Below, piece by piece: positions 14,922 to 23,250 of a stretch of 36,035 bases of DNA; the first letter of the stretch is position 1, and the number at the start of each line of letters is the position of its first letter. The notes beneath the pieces are model-generated. The model worked only from the letters and a program-made list of their open reading frames with translations, did not search any database and was not told the DNA's origin. Origin of the DNA: Bacillota bacterium (lineage in GTDB: Bacteria; Bacillota; Clostridia; Oscillospirales; Oscillospiraceae); NCBI GenBank assembly GCA_029224785.1, contig JAQXVF010000059.1, forward strand, positions 1-36,035. Reading direction: 5' to 3'. The translations under genes were made by a program, and so were the position numbers.

Positions 14922-15106
14922 ACACGTATCCATGTGGATTCTGTCTACTCCACAACAATAGACCGGGTCCGCAAAAAAAGGAGGATAATACGAACCCGTT
15001 GACTCGCGGTGCGGCAGTGTGGAGACCTGTCGTAATGCGGCTGCTATTTTGCTTGGCAGTCGTGAGAACACGGATTGCGGAGGCACTGTGTTCGGAGTCG
15101 TGAAGT

Positions 15107-16303
15107 ATGGCAAGCTTGACCCTGAAAAACGTGAAGAAGATCTATCCCTTTAACGGCGATGATGCCAAGAAGAAAAAGAAGAAAAAGGGTGACGATCAGC
15201 CCGAGGAGAAGAAGGTCAACCTTCAGATCACCGACAAGGGCGTTGTGGCTGTCCAGGAGTTCAACCTGGAAATCGCCGACAAGGAATTTATCGTTCTGGT
15301 CGGTCCTTCCGGCTGCGGTAAGTCCACCACCCTGCGTATGATCGCCGGCCTGGAAGAGATCACGGAAGGCGAACTGTACATTGGCGACCGCCTGGTCAAC
15401 GATGTGGCACCCAAGGACCGGGATATCGCCATGGTCTTCCAGAACTACGCTCTGTATCCCCACATGACCGTGTACGACAACATGGCGTTTGCTCTGAAGC
15501 TTCGTCATACTCCCAAGGAAGAGATCGATAAGAAGGTGAAGGAAGCCGCTGAGATTCTGGACATCACCCAGTACCTTGTCCGGAAACCCAAGGCTCTGTC
15601 CGGTGGTCAGAGACAGCGTGTTGCCATCGGCCGCGCCATCGTCCGTGATCCCCAGGTCTTCCTGATGGACGAGCCCCTGTCTAACCTGGACGCCAAGCTG
15701 CGTAACCAGATGCGTGCTGAGATCATCAAGCTGCGCGAGCGGATCAACACCACCTTTATCTATGTTACCCATGACCAGACGGAGGCCATGACTCTGGGCG
15801 ACCGGATCGTCATCATGAAGGACGGCTTCATCCAGCAGATCGGCACTCCTCAGGAAGTGTTCAACCATCCCTACAACCTGTTCGTTGCCGGCTTCATCGG
15901 CTCTCCCCAGATGAATATGTTCAACGCCAAGCTGGTGAAGAAGAACGGCAAGTATGCCGTGAACCTGGAAGGCTACGAAGTGGAGCTGTCCGAGGAGAAG
16001 CAGGCTGCCCTGACCAAGAACAACGTGGCAGAGCAGGAAGTGGTTCTGGGCGTTCGTCCCGAGCACATCACCCTGGCTCCCAACGGTGTTCCCGCCAAGG
16101 TGGATGTCCACGAAATGATGGGCTCCTCTGTCCACCTGCACGTGACTGCCATGAACCGGGACGTGGTTATCGTGGTTTCCACCATGAACATGACCGAGTC
16201 CGAGGTCTCCGGACTGTCCGGCGGTGCTGCTGTCAACTTCGGCTTCGGCGGCAATGTGTGCCATGTCTTCAACAAGGAGACCGGCATCAACCTGGAGGCA
16301 TAA
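15107..16303 (+). CDS. msmK: MsmK/UgpC-type sugar ABC-transporter ATPase with Lys-rich insertion
   Basis: 398 residues. It has Walker [11 protein letters not shown]-loop [11 protein letters not shown], signature [14 protein letters not shown], Walker [13 protein letters not shown] and switch H in VTHDQTEAM. The C-terminal regulatory (TOBE-type) domain follows from about 255. Such ATPases energise several carbohydrate importers (maltodextrin, multiple sugars). An insertion of about 30 residues, [21 protein letters not shown] (20-40 region), interrupts the usual KIYP...VVAV start and is not part of the ordinary fold. No permease or binding-protein gene is next to it, so it probably serves importers elsewhere. 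It precedes malQ and glgP, in keeping with alpha-glucan uptake. Confidence 0.92.
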   Translation: MASLTLKNVKKIYPFNGDDAKKKKKKKGDDQPEEKKVNLQITDKGVVAVQEFNLEIADKEFIVLVGPSGCGKSTTLRMIAGLEEITEGELYIGDRLVNDVAPKDRDIAMVFQNYALYPHMTVYDNMAFALKLRHTPKEEIDKKVKEAAEILDITQYLVRKPKALSGGQRQRVAIGRAIVRDPQVFLMDEPLSNLDAKLRNQMRAEIIKLRERINTTFIYVTHDQTEAMTLGDRIVIMKDGFIQQIGTPQEVFNHPYNLFVAGFIGSPQMNMFNAKLVKKNGKYAVNLEGYEVELSEEKQAALTKNNVAEQEVVLGVRPEHITLAPNGVPAKVDVHEMMGSSVHLHVTAMNRDVVIVVSTMNMTESEVSGLSGGAAVNFGFGGNVCHVFNKETGINLEA

Positions 16304-16316
16304 GTTTTCCCAATCT

Positions 16317-16352
16317 GCACTCCCGCTCCGGCGGGAGTGCTTTTATGTTTTT
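16317..16352 (+). terminator. Terminator after the ABC ATPase gene
   Basis: GCACTCCCGC (16317-16326) and GCGGGAGTGC (16331-16340) with a TCCG loop, followed by TTTTATGTTTTT. A strong intrinsic terminator. Confidence 0.93.
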
Positions 16353-16415
16353 CTTGAAAAATATCAAAAGTTTTCAGGGGGAATTCGGCTTATTTGCTGA
16401 AATATCGTGGCAGTC

Positions 16416-16444
16416 TTGACAAAAGAAGGAAAAGGCATTATGCT
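16416..16444 (+). promoter_or_regulatory. Promoter of malQ-glgP
   Basis: Perfect TTGACA at 16416-16421, a 17-base spacer, TATGCT at 16439-16444. AAAAGGAG lies just before the malQ ATG. Confidence 0.82.
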
Positions 16445-16507
16445 AACATAGCGGCTGTATGGAATGACACCGTATTTGCAATGTTTATAAAAGGAGCATA
16501 AGCGACT

Positions 16508-17983
16508 ATGCGAAAGAGCGGGATTCTTATGCACATCTCCTCTCTGCCCGGGCCGTACGGCATCGGAACCATGGGCAGAGCGGCCTATTCCTTTGTGGAT
16601 TTTCTAAAGGATGCCGGACAGAGCGTCTGGCAGATCCTCCCTCTGAACCCCACCGGCTTCGGGGATTCCCCCTACCAGTCCTGTTCCACCTTTGCAGGCA
16701 ATCACTACCTCATTGATCTGGAGCAGCTCATGGAACAGGGGCTGTTGACCCGGGAAGAGGTGGAGTCCGTTTGCTGGGGTACCGACGACAGCCGGGTGGA
16801 CTTCGGCAGACTGTACCAGTGCAAGCTGCAGATCCTCCGTTATGCCTTTGAACGGTTTGAGGAGACACCGGACTATCAGGACTTCTGCCGGGAGAACAGC
16901 GGCTGGCTGCCGGATTTTTCCCTTTTTATGGCCCTGAAGCATAAAATGGGAGGGAAGCCCTGGTATCAGTGGGAGAAGCCCCTGAAGGACCGGGATCCGG
17001 ATGCCGTGTGGCAGGCAAGAACCGAGCTGCGGGATACCATCCGGTTCCACAGCTTCGTTCAGTACCTGTTTTTCTCCCAGTGGAAAAAACTCCGGCAGTA
17101 TGCCCATGACAACGGCATTGAAATCGTCGGTGACGTGCCGATTTATGTGCCGCTGGATTCCTGCGATGTTTGGGCCGATCCCGAGCTGTTCCAGATGGAT
17201 GAGGACCGCAATCCCCTGGCGGTGGCAGGATGTCCCCCGGATGCCTTCTCCGATGACGGGCAGCTTTGGGGCAACCCCCTGTACCGGTGGGATGTCATGG
17301 AGGCCGATGGCTTTTCCTGGTGGATCCGCCGGCTGAAAGCAGCCGGAGAGCTGTATGATGTGGTCCGCATGGACCATTTCCGGGGCTTCGAGGCATACTG
17401 GTCCGTACCCGCAGGCGCCAAGGTGGCGAAGATCGGGGAGTGGATCCCCGGCCCGGGCATGACGTTCCTGAACCGTGTGAAGGAGGCCCTGCCGGATCTG
17501 AAGCTGATCGCGGAGGATCTGGGCTATCTGACACCGGAGGTTCTGCAGATGCGGGACCGGTCCGGCTTCCCCGGCATGAAGGTGCTGGAATTTGCCTTTG
17601 ATGACCGGAAGTCCGATGCCTATCTGCCTCACACCTACCACGCCAACACCGTGTGCTACACCGGCACCCACGACAACATGACCCTGCGTCAGTGGTTTGA
17701 CAGCGCTCCGGCCTCCACCGTGGAGTTTGCCGCAGAGTATATGGCCCTGACGGAAGGGGAAGGATATGTTTGGGGGACCATCCGGACGGCCATGTCCTCG
17801 GTTTCCCGGCTTTGCGTGGTGCAGATGCAGGACTATCTGGAGCTGGGAGGAGAGGCCCGGATGAATTTCCCCGGAACCCTGTCCGGAAACAACTGGACCT
17901 GGCGGGCAGCAGAGGGCTTTGCGGATCCTGCGCTTGCGAAAAAAATCTATCGACTGACTGCGCTCTATGGCAGAGCACATTGA
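16508..17983 (+). CDS. malQ: 4-alpha-glucanotransferase (GH77)
   Basis: 491 residues, normal for the family. It moves maltosyl or longer glucan chains between alpha-1,4-glucans in the cytoplasm. Conserved GH77 features: SLPGPYGIGTMG at the N-terminus, LPLNPTGFGDSPYQ, nucleophile D289 in RMDHFRGFEAYW, acid/base E336 in LIAEDLG, and D389 in YTGTHDN. It is followed 24 bases later by glgP, a usual partner: MalQ lengthens short maltodextrins so that the phosphorylase can act. Confidence 0.96.
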   Translation: MRKSGILMHISSLPGPYGIGTMGRAAYSFVDFLKDAGQSVWQILPLNPTGFGDSPYQSCSTFAGNHYLIDLEQLMEQGLLTREEVESVCWGTDDSRVDFGRLYQCKLQILRYAFERFEETPDYQDFCRENSGWLPDFSLFMALKHKMGGKPWYQWEKPLKDRDPDAVWQARTELRDTIRFHSFVQYLFFSQWKKLRQYAHDNGIEIVGDVPIYVPLDSCDVWADPELFQMDEDRNPLAVAGCPPDAFSDDGQLWGNPLYRWDVMEADGFSWWIRRLKAAGELYDVVRMDHFRGFEAYWSVPAGAKVAKIGEWIPGPGMTFLNRVKEALPDLKLIAEDLGYLTPEVLQMRDRSGFPGMKVLEFAFDDRKSDAYLPHTYHANTVCYTGTHDNMTLRQWFDSAPASTVEFAAEYMALTEGEGYVWGTIRTAMSSVSRLCVVQMQDYLELGGEARMNFPGTLSGNNWTWRAAEGFADPALAKKIYRLTALYGRAH

Positions 17984-18007
17984 TCATATCTGAGGGAGAA
18001 TGAAAGC

Positions 18008-20341
18008 ATGAAATACAATTGTCTGAATATCCTCCGCTGGACGGAAGCACAGTTGAAATACACCTATGACGTTTCCCTGCAGGAGGCAACCGCCCAGGAG
18101 CTTCACGAGGCTCTGGGCCAGGCCGTGATGATGGCCATCAGCGATCACTGGAACGACAGCAAGCGTGCCCGTATGCACGAGAGAAAGGCATACTACATCT
18201 CTGCGGAATACCTCATCGGACGGCTGGTGTACAGCAACCTGTACAATCTGGGAATCCTGGACGAGATGAAGAAGCTGTTTGCAGAGCGGGGCGTGGATCT
18301 TGCCATCCTGGAGGATGTGGAGGACGCGGCCCTGGGCAACGGCGGTCTGGGCAGACTGGCTGCCTGCTTCCTGGATTCTGCAGCCTCCTGCAATCTGCCC
18401 CTGTCCGGCTACGGCCTGCGGTACCGCTTCGGCCTGTTCAAGCAGAGCTTTGATGCCAACGGCAGCCAGTGCGAGTCTGCCGACGACTGGTCCAAGTACG
18501 GCGATCCCTGGTCTTACCGCCGCTATAACCACACCGTGAAGGTGAAATTCCCGGATCACACCGTGCTGGCGGTGCCCTATGATGTACCGATCATCGGCTA
18601 TGGCACCGACAACATCAACACCCTGCGTCTTTGGCAGTGTGAGGCCGAGGAAGAGCTGGACTTCAACGCCTTCAACGATCAGGACTATCTCCGGGCGCTG
18701 ACCCAGAAGAACAAGGCCGAGGACATTACCCGCGTCCTGTACCCCAACGACTCCACCTGGGAAGGCAAGCGCCTGCGGATCAAGCAGCAGTATGTGCTCT
18801 CTTCCGCATCCCTGCAGGACATGATGCGTACCTATAAGAAAGCCCACGGCGAGGATTACAGCCATTTTGCCGATTTCTATGCGGTGCAGCTCAACGACAC
18901 CCATCCCGCCATGTCTATCCCCGAGCTGATCCGGCTGCTGATGCAGGAGGGTATGGACTTCGAGCAGAGCCTCTCCGTGGCACAGCGGACCTTCTCCTAC
19001 ACCAACCACACGGTGATGGGCGAGGCCCTGGAAAAGTGGGACCTGGACCTGCTGCGCAGTGTGGTGCCTGAGATCGTGGACATCATCCTGCGGATCGACG
19101 AGAAGCTGAAGCGGGAGCACCCGGGCCTGTTCATCGTCCGGGACAACACCGCCCACATGGCAAACCTGTCCGTGTATGTGAGCACTTATGTAAACGGCGT
19201 AGCGGAGATCCACTCCCAGATCCTGAAGGATGACCTGTTCAAGGATTGGTACGCCGTGTATCCCGAGCGCTTCCAGAACAAGACCAACGGCGTCACTCCC
19301 CGGCGCTGGCTGGGCCTGTGCAACCCGGAGCTGACACAGATGATCAAGTACCGCATCGGTACCGATTTCCTGAAGGATCTGGACCGCCTGTCCAAGCTGA
19401 AGCCCATGATCGACGACGATATGGTGCGCCAGTTCAACGCCATCAAGCGGCAGAAGAAGGAGCAGCTCTGCAAGGTGATCGCCCAGAAGGAAGGGATCAC
19501 CCTGAATCCGGACTTCATCTTTGATGTGCAGGTCAAACGGCTCCACGAGTACAAGCGGCAGCTTCTCAATGCCCTGTCCATTGTGGATATCTATTTCCGC
19601 ATCAAGGACGGCAGCCTCACCGACTTCTATCCCACTGCCTTCATCTTCGGCGCCAAGTCTGCCCCCGGCTACGGCCGCGCCAAGGCCATCATCCGTTACA
19701 TCAACCGGATCGCCAAGATGATCAACAACGATCCCGCTGTGGCGGATAAGCTGAAGGTGGTGTTCGTCCAGAACTACAACTGCTCTTATGCGGAGCATAT
19801 CATTCCCGCTGCGGACATTTCCGAGCAGATCTCCCCTGCAGGTACGGAGGCCTCCGGCACCGGAAATATGAAGCTGATGCTCAACGGCGCCGTGACCCTG
19901 GGCACCATGGACGGCGCCAACGTGGAGATCGTCCGGGAGGCCGGTCTGGAGAACGAGTATATCTTCGGCCACACCGTGGAGCAGCTCAATGCGGCGAGGG
20001 ACAGTTACTACGCCCGCGGCATCTATGATATCAACGACCGGCTGCGCAAGGCCATCAACACCCTGGTGGACGGTACCGTTCCCACGGATGATGCCCAGAG
20101 AGAGCTGTATGCCTCCCTGCTGGACGGCGCTTCCTGGCACAAGGCAGACCACTACTTCCTGCTGCTGGACTACGCTTCCTATATGGAGACCAAGCTTCGT
20201 GCCAACCGGGACTATGCCGACCACCTGAGCTTTGGCAGAAAGTGCCTTCTGAACATTGCCAGCGGCGCAAAGTTCTCCTCCGACCGGACCATCCGCCAGT
20301 ATGCCAGGGAGATCTGGCACATCGAGCCCACCCAGTATTGA
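18008..20341 (+). CDS. glgP: Glycogen/maltodextrin phosphorylase (GT35)
   Basis: 777 residues. It releases glucose-1-phosphate from alpha-1,4-glucans. The pyridoxal-phosphate motif EASGTGNMK carries the lysine K622. Other family blocks are present: ALGNGGLGRLAACFLDS, PYDVPIIGY, and QLNDTHPAMSIPEL. The start at 18008 has GGGAG upstream. It shares the promoter at 16416 with malQ. The length is nearer to maltodextrin/bacterial glycogen phosphorylases; the split between the two is not visible in motifs. A double hairpin follows. Confidence 0.96.
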   Translation: MKYNCLNILRWTEAQLKYTYDVSLQEATAQELHEALGQAVMMAISDHWNDSKRARMHERKAYYISAEYLIGRLVYSNLYNLGILDEMKKLFAERGVDLAILEDVEDAALGNGGLGRLAACFLDSAASCNLPLSGYGLRYRFGLFKQSFDANGSQCESADDWSKYGDPWSYRRYNHTVKVKFPDHTVLAVPYDVPIIGYGTDNINTLRLWQCEAEEELDFNAFNDQDYLRALTQKNKAEDITRVLYPNDSTWEGKRLRIKQQYVLSSASLQDMMRTYKKAHGEDYSHFADFYAVQLNDTHPAMSIPELIRLLMQEGMDFEQSLSVAQRTFSYTNHTVMGEALEKWDLDLLRSVVPEIVDIILRIDEKLKREHPGLFIVRDNTAHMANLSVYVSTYVNGVAEIHSQILKDDLFKDWYAVYPERFQNKTNGVTPRRWLGLCNPELTQMIKYRIGTDFLKDLDRLSKLKPMIDDDMVRQFNAIKRQKKEQLCKVIAQKEGITLNPDFIFDVQVKRLHEYKRQLLNALSIVDIYFRIKDGSLTDFYPTAFIFGAKSAPGYGRAKAIIRYINRIAKMINNDPAVADKLKVVFVQNYNCSYAEHIIPAADISEQISPAGTEASGTGNMKLMLNGAVTLGTMDGANVEIVREAGLENEYIFGHTVEQLNAARDSYYARGIYDINDRLRKAINTLVDGTVPTDDAQRELYASLLDGASWHKADHYFLLLDYASYMETKLRANRDYADHLSFGRKCLLNIASGAKFSSDRTIRQYAREIWHIEPTQY

Positions 20342-20352
20342 TGATTGGGAAA

Positions 20353-20425
20353 ACCGCCTCCTTCGGGCGGTGTTCGTAAGGCAGTAAATCATGAAAGGCG
20401 TGACCTTCGCGGTCACGCCTTTTGC
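20353..20425 (+). terminator. Tandem hairpins ending malQ-glgP
   Basis: First, a short stem ACCGCC/GGCGGT (20353-20371). Then AAAGGCGTGACC (20394-20405) pairs with GGTCACGCCTTT (20411-20422), followed by TGCCTT. The second is a good intrinsic terminator. Confidence 0.85.
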
Positions 20426-20453
20426 CTTAAGAGGATCGCTGCAAAGTGGCGCA

Positions 20454-20485
20454 AACACCCAGGACATTTAAAGGTCCTGGGTGTT
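20454..20485. other. Perfect 12-pair hairpin between converging genes
   Basis: AACACCCAGGAC (20454-20465) and GTCCTGGGTGTT (20474-20485) with an eight-base loop. There is no T-run on either side. It may be the 3' end of the minus-strand S66 peptidase transcript or a border relic of insertion. Confidence 0.5.
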
Positions 20486-20567
20486 CCGTCTCCCCGAGCA
20501 CATATACGGGGCTTGACCCGTACAGAAGAGTGCCCTTGTGTCTGTTCGACAAACTGGAAGCTGCCTC

Positions 20568-21596
20568 TCAGTTTGCAAACCGGATTACCTGATTTTCGAT
20601 ATCGACCGTTGCCTCAACGCCAAAAGGAATAATGCAACGTGGCTGTGCATGTCCAATATTGAGATTGCACACTATGGGCAAACCCGGATGATCGATTCCT
20701 TCTACCAGGATTTGTTTGTATTCCTGCACATACGTTTCATCCATGGGCTTGCCAACCAGAACACCGGAAATCACATCAAAAATGCCGGTTTCTTTTTGCG
20801 CAAGTACGGCTTTTCTGTATGTTTGAGGAGGCATCTTTTCTTCACTGGATTCTAACAGAAGAATCTTTCCGGTCCAGTCCTCTATCTCCGGGAACAGTTT
20901 GTACTTCTTGCAAAGAAGCGGCATATCCCCATAGCGATCTCCATTGAAACAGTCATAAATTGAATCAATACAACCGCCAAGAATCTCTCCCGAGAAAACC
21001 GGGTTGCCCTGCAGCAATTCAAAACCATGATCCGGGTGCGATTTTAATGGGATACCAACCTGATCAACACCAAAATCCGTCCTTCCTTCATACCAGATGT
21101 CGCTGGGTCTGACTTCTTTTATTGTACCGGTACTTATCAGCTCTTCAAAATACTTTTTGGTATATGGGAGCATATCTTTGTCCAGTTCACAGACGTCTGC
21201 AAGGAAAGACTGCCCATAGAACGTTTTCATTCCAACTTTATGGAGCATGAAATGATTGATCGTCGTATCAGAAAAGCCAAGAAATACTTTATTTGAGACT
21301 GCATCCGCCAGCTCATTGCGTTCAAACAGGTAAGGAAGCAAGCGATATGTATCATCTCCGCCGATTGCGCAGAGAATCATATCCATATCCGGATCCCTGA
21401 GGGCTTGCAACAAATCAGCAGCACGCTCTGCGGGATGGTTTTTGACATATTGCATTCCTTTCAGGGCATGGGGCATGAATGTGACAGTCGTCCCAAAGTC
21501 ATGTAACCTTTTGATTCCGATATCTACCTCATGCTTCACAAAATCCTCTCCGATCGTTCCGCTGGACAAACTGACGATGGCGATATTCTTTATCAT
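20568..21596 (-). CDS. S66-family LD-carboxypeptidase / MccF-like peptidase
   Basis: 342 residues from the ATG at 21596 (MIKNIAIVSLSSG), 11 bases after GGAGG; an upstream GTG at 21614 in the same frame lacks a ribosome site. The S66 nucleophile is S109 in GFSD, preceded by IGGDDTYRLLPYL. A later Glu (ILLLESSEE) and His (NIGHAQPRC) fit the Ser-His-Glu triad. Members cleave peptidoglycan tetrapeptides or, in MccF, inactivate microcin-type toxic nucleotide-peptides. Base composition is plainly AT-richer than the genes on both sides, with different codon use, so recent transfer is likely. MccF-like self-immunity is as likely as cell-wall recycling. Confidence 0.85.
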   Translation of the reverse strand: MIKNIAIVSLSSGTIGEDFVKHEVDIGIKRLHDFGTTVTFMPHALKGMQYVKNHPAERAADLLQALRDPDMDMILCAIGGDDTYRLLPYLFERNELADAVSNKVFLGFSDTTINHFMLHKVGMKTFYGQSFLADVCELDKDMLPYTKKYFEELISTGTIKEVRPSDIWYEGRTDFGVDQVGIPLKSHPDHGFELLQGNPVFSGEILGGCIDSIYDCFNGDRYGDMPLLCKKYKLFPEIEDWTGKILLLESSEEKMPPQTYRKAVLAQKETGIFDVISGVLVGKPMDETYVQEYKQILVEGIDHPGLPIVCNLNIGHAQPRCIIPFGVEATVDIENQVIRFAN

Positions 21597-21723
21597 AACC
21601 TTATCATCCTCCACACATTTCGATTTGCAAATCCGTTCGGATCCATATTACCACATAACCGGATAAAGTACAAGAACAGCCACAGCAGTGTATTTCGGAT
21701 ATGTTGTGAACTGTCTTATGAAC

Positions 21724-21750
21724 ACCGCACTTTCGGGAGGCGGTTTTTTT
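21724..21750 (+). terminator. Plus-strand terminator upstream of miaB with no gene before it
   Basis: ACCGC ... GCGGT with an inner CTT/GAG pairing, then TTTTTTT. It points in the plus direction, yet the gene before it is on the minus strand. It may be the old end of a transcript that was separated by the S66 peptidase gene. Confidence 0.5.
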
Positions 21751-21769
21751 GCCGCTTTGCGGAAAAAGC

Positions 21770-21816
21770 TTGAAAAAAACCGGGGAAAATGATAAAATCA
21801 TATACTGATACAGTAT
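21770..21816 (+). promoter_or_regulatory. Promoter of the miaB-mutS operon with dyad at the start site
   Basis: TTGAAA at 21770-21775, a 17-base spacer, TAAAAT at 21793-21798. A perfect dyad ATACTG-ATA-CAGTAT (21802-21816) covers the expected transcription start. The ATG at 21789 lies upstream of the -10, so it cannot start the miaB protein made from this promoter. Confidence 0.75.
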
Positions 21817-21833
21817 CATCGGAGGACTATACT

Positions 21834-23249
21834 TTGAACACGAAAACCACGGTTATTTCCAAAGAACAACTGGATGCCCAGTTTGCATATTGTGACAAAA
21901 TCAGCGCTCTCTGGCAGGAAAGAGGAAGAACCCCCTCTGCTTATGTGGAGACCTACGGCTGCCAGCAGAACGAGGCGGACTCCGAGCGGATCCGGGGGAT
22001 CCTGAAGGAGGCGGGGTATGCCATGACCGACTGCGCGGAAGGCGCCGATGTGGTGGTGATGAACACCTGCGCCATCCGGGAGCACGCAGAGCAGCGGGTG
22101 TTCGGGAATCTGGGCGCCCTGACCCATACCAAGCGCCGCCATCCGGATCAGAAGATCTTTCTGTGCGGCTGTATGGCAGGCCAGACAGTGGTCACCGACC
22201 GGCTGAAAAAGAGCTATCCCCATGTGGACGGGGTGTTTTCCACCCATCATCTGTGGCAGTTTGCGGAGATTCTGTACCGTGTGCTCACCACGGGAAAACG
22301 GCAGTTTTTCATTGAGGACGAGGCCGGTTCCATTGCCGAGGGTTTGCCCCTGCTGCGGGACCGGACCCTGAAGGCCTGGGTCTCCATCATGTACGGGTGC
22401 AACAATTTCTGCACCTACTGCATCGTACCCTATGTCCGGGGCCGGGAGCGAAGCCGAAAGAAGGAAGACATCCTGCGGGAGTGCCGGGAGCTGATTGCCA
22501 GCGGCTGCCGGGAGATCACTCTGCTGGGGCAGAATGTGAACTCCTACGGAAAGGATCTTCCCGACGGGGTGGACTTTTCCGATTTGCTGGCGGAGATCGC
22601 CCAGCTCCCCGGCGATTTTCTCATCCGGTTTATGACCAGCCACCCCCGGGATGCGGGAAAGAAGCTGTTTGATACCATGGCCAGGTATCCCAAGATCGCC
22701 AGGCAGCTCCATCTGCCTTTCCAGTCCGGCTCCAGCCGGGTGCTGAAGGCCATGAACCGGCACTATGACCGGGAGCAGTATCTTGCCCTGGTGGAGTATG
22801 CCCGGTCCGTGATGCCGGATCTGGTGTTGACCTCCGATGTGATCGTGGGCTTCCCCGGGGAGACGGAGGAGGAGTTTGAAGAGACCGTATCTCTGATCGC
22901 CCAGGTGCGCTATGATGCCCTGTTTACCTTTCTTTTCTCCCCCAGAACCGGTACGCCGGCGGCTTCTATGGAGGATCCCACCCCCCGGGAGGAGAAAAAC
23001 CGCCGGTTTGACCGGCTGTGCAATGTGCAGAATGAGATTTCCGAATCGATCCACCGGGGCTATGTGGGAAAGACGCTCCGCTGCCTCATCGACGGCACCG
23101 AAAACGGCCTGCTGACTGCAAGAACGGAGGGCGGGCGGCTGGTGCGGCTGGAAGGAGAGGAGAGCCTTGTGGGATCTTTCCGGAATGTGTGCATCACCGG
23201 ATCCACCACGTGGAGCCTGACAGGGAAGCTTGCGGAAGAGGGGGCGTAA
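21834..23249 (+). CDS. miaB: tRNA-2-methylthio-N6-dimethylallyladenosine synthase (TTG start)
   Basis: 471 residues. A radical-SAM enzyme that adds the methylthio group to i6A37 of tRNAs. Auxiliary cluster cysteines C43, C79 and C113 and radical-SAM motif C189-X3-C193-X2-C196 are all present, with a TRAM-type C-terminus. I start at the TTG at 21834 because GGAGG lies eight bases before it and because the promoter's -10 overlaps codons of any longer version. The TTG gives MNTKTTVISKEQ. It is followed by mutS after one base. Later in the same operon, miaA makes the i6A substrate. Confidence 0.95.
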   Translation: MNTKTTVISKEQLDAQFAYCDKISALWQERGRTPSAYVETYGCQQNEADSERIRGILKEAGYAMTDCAEGADVVVMNTCAIREHAEQRVFGNLGALTHTKRRHPDQKIFLCGCMAGQTVVTDRLKKSYPHVDGVFSTHHLWQFAEILYRVLTTGKRQFFIEDEAGSIAEGLPLLRDRTLKAWVSIMYGCNNFCTYCIVPYVRGRERSRKKEDILRECRELIASGCREITLLGQNVNSYGKDLPDGVDFSDLLAEIAQLPGDFLIRFMTSHPRDAGKKLFDTMARYPKIARQLHLPFQSGSSRVLKAMNRHYDREQYLALVEYARSVMPDLVLTSDVIVGFPGETEEEFEETVSLIAQVRYDALFTFLFSPRTGTPAASMEDPTPREEKNRRFDRLCNVQNEISESIHRGYVGKTLRCLIDGTENGLLTARTEGGRLVRLEGEESLVGSFRNVCITGSTTWSLTGKLAEEGA

Positions 23250-23250
23250 C

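Noticed and set aside
14912..15103. Possible 63-residue peptide gene before msmK
   Set aside because: No ribosome site before its ATG and no family resemblance; better read as a leader.
17984..20467. 827-codon antisense frame opposite glgP
   Set aside because: Shadow of glgP; no ribosome site and no recognisable domain.
21789..21791. ATG as start of miaB
   Set aside because: It lies upstream of the promoter -10 (21793-21798) and has no ribosome site. TTG at 21834 has both in the right place.
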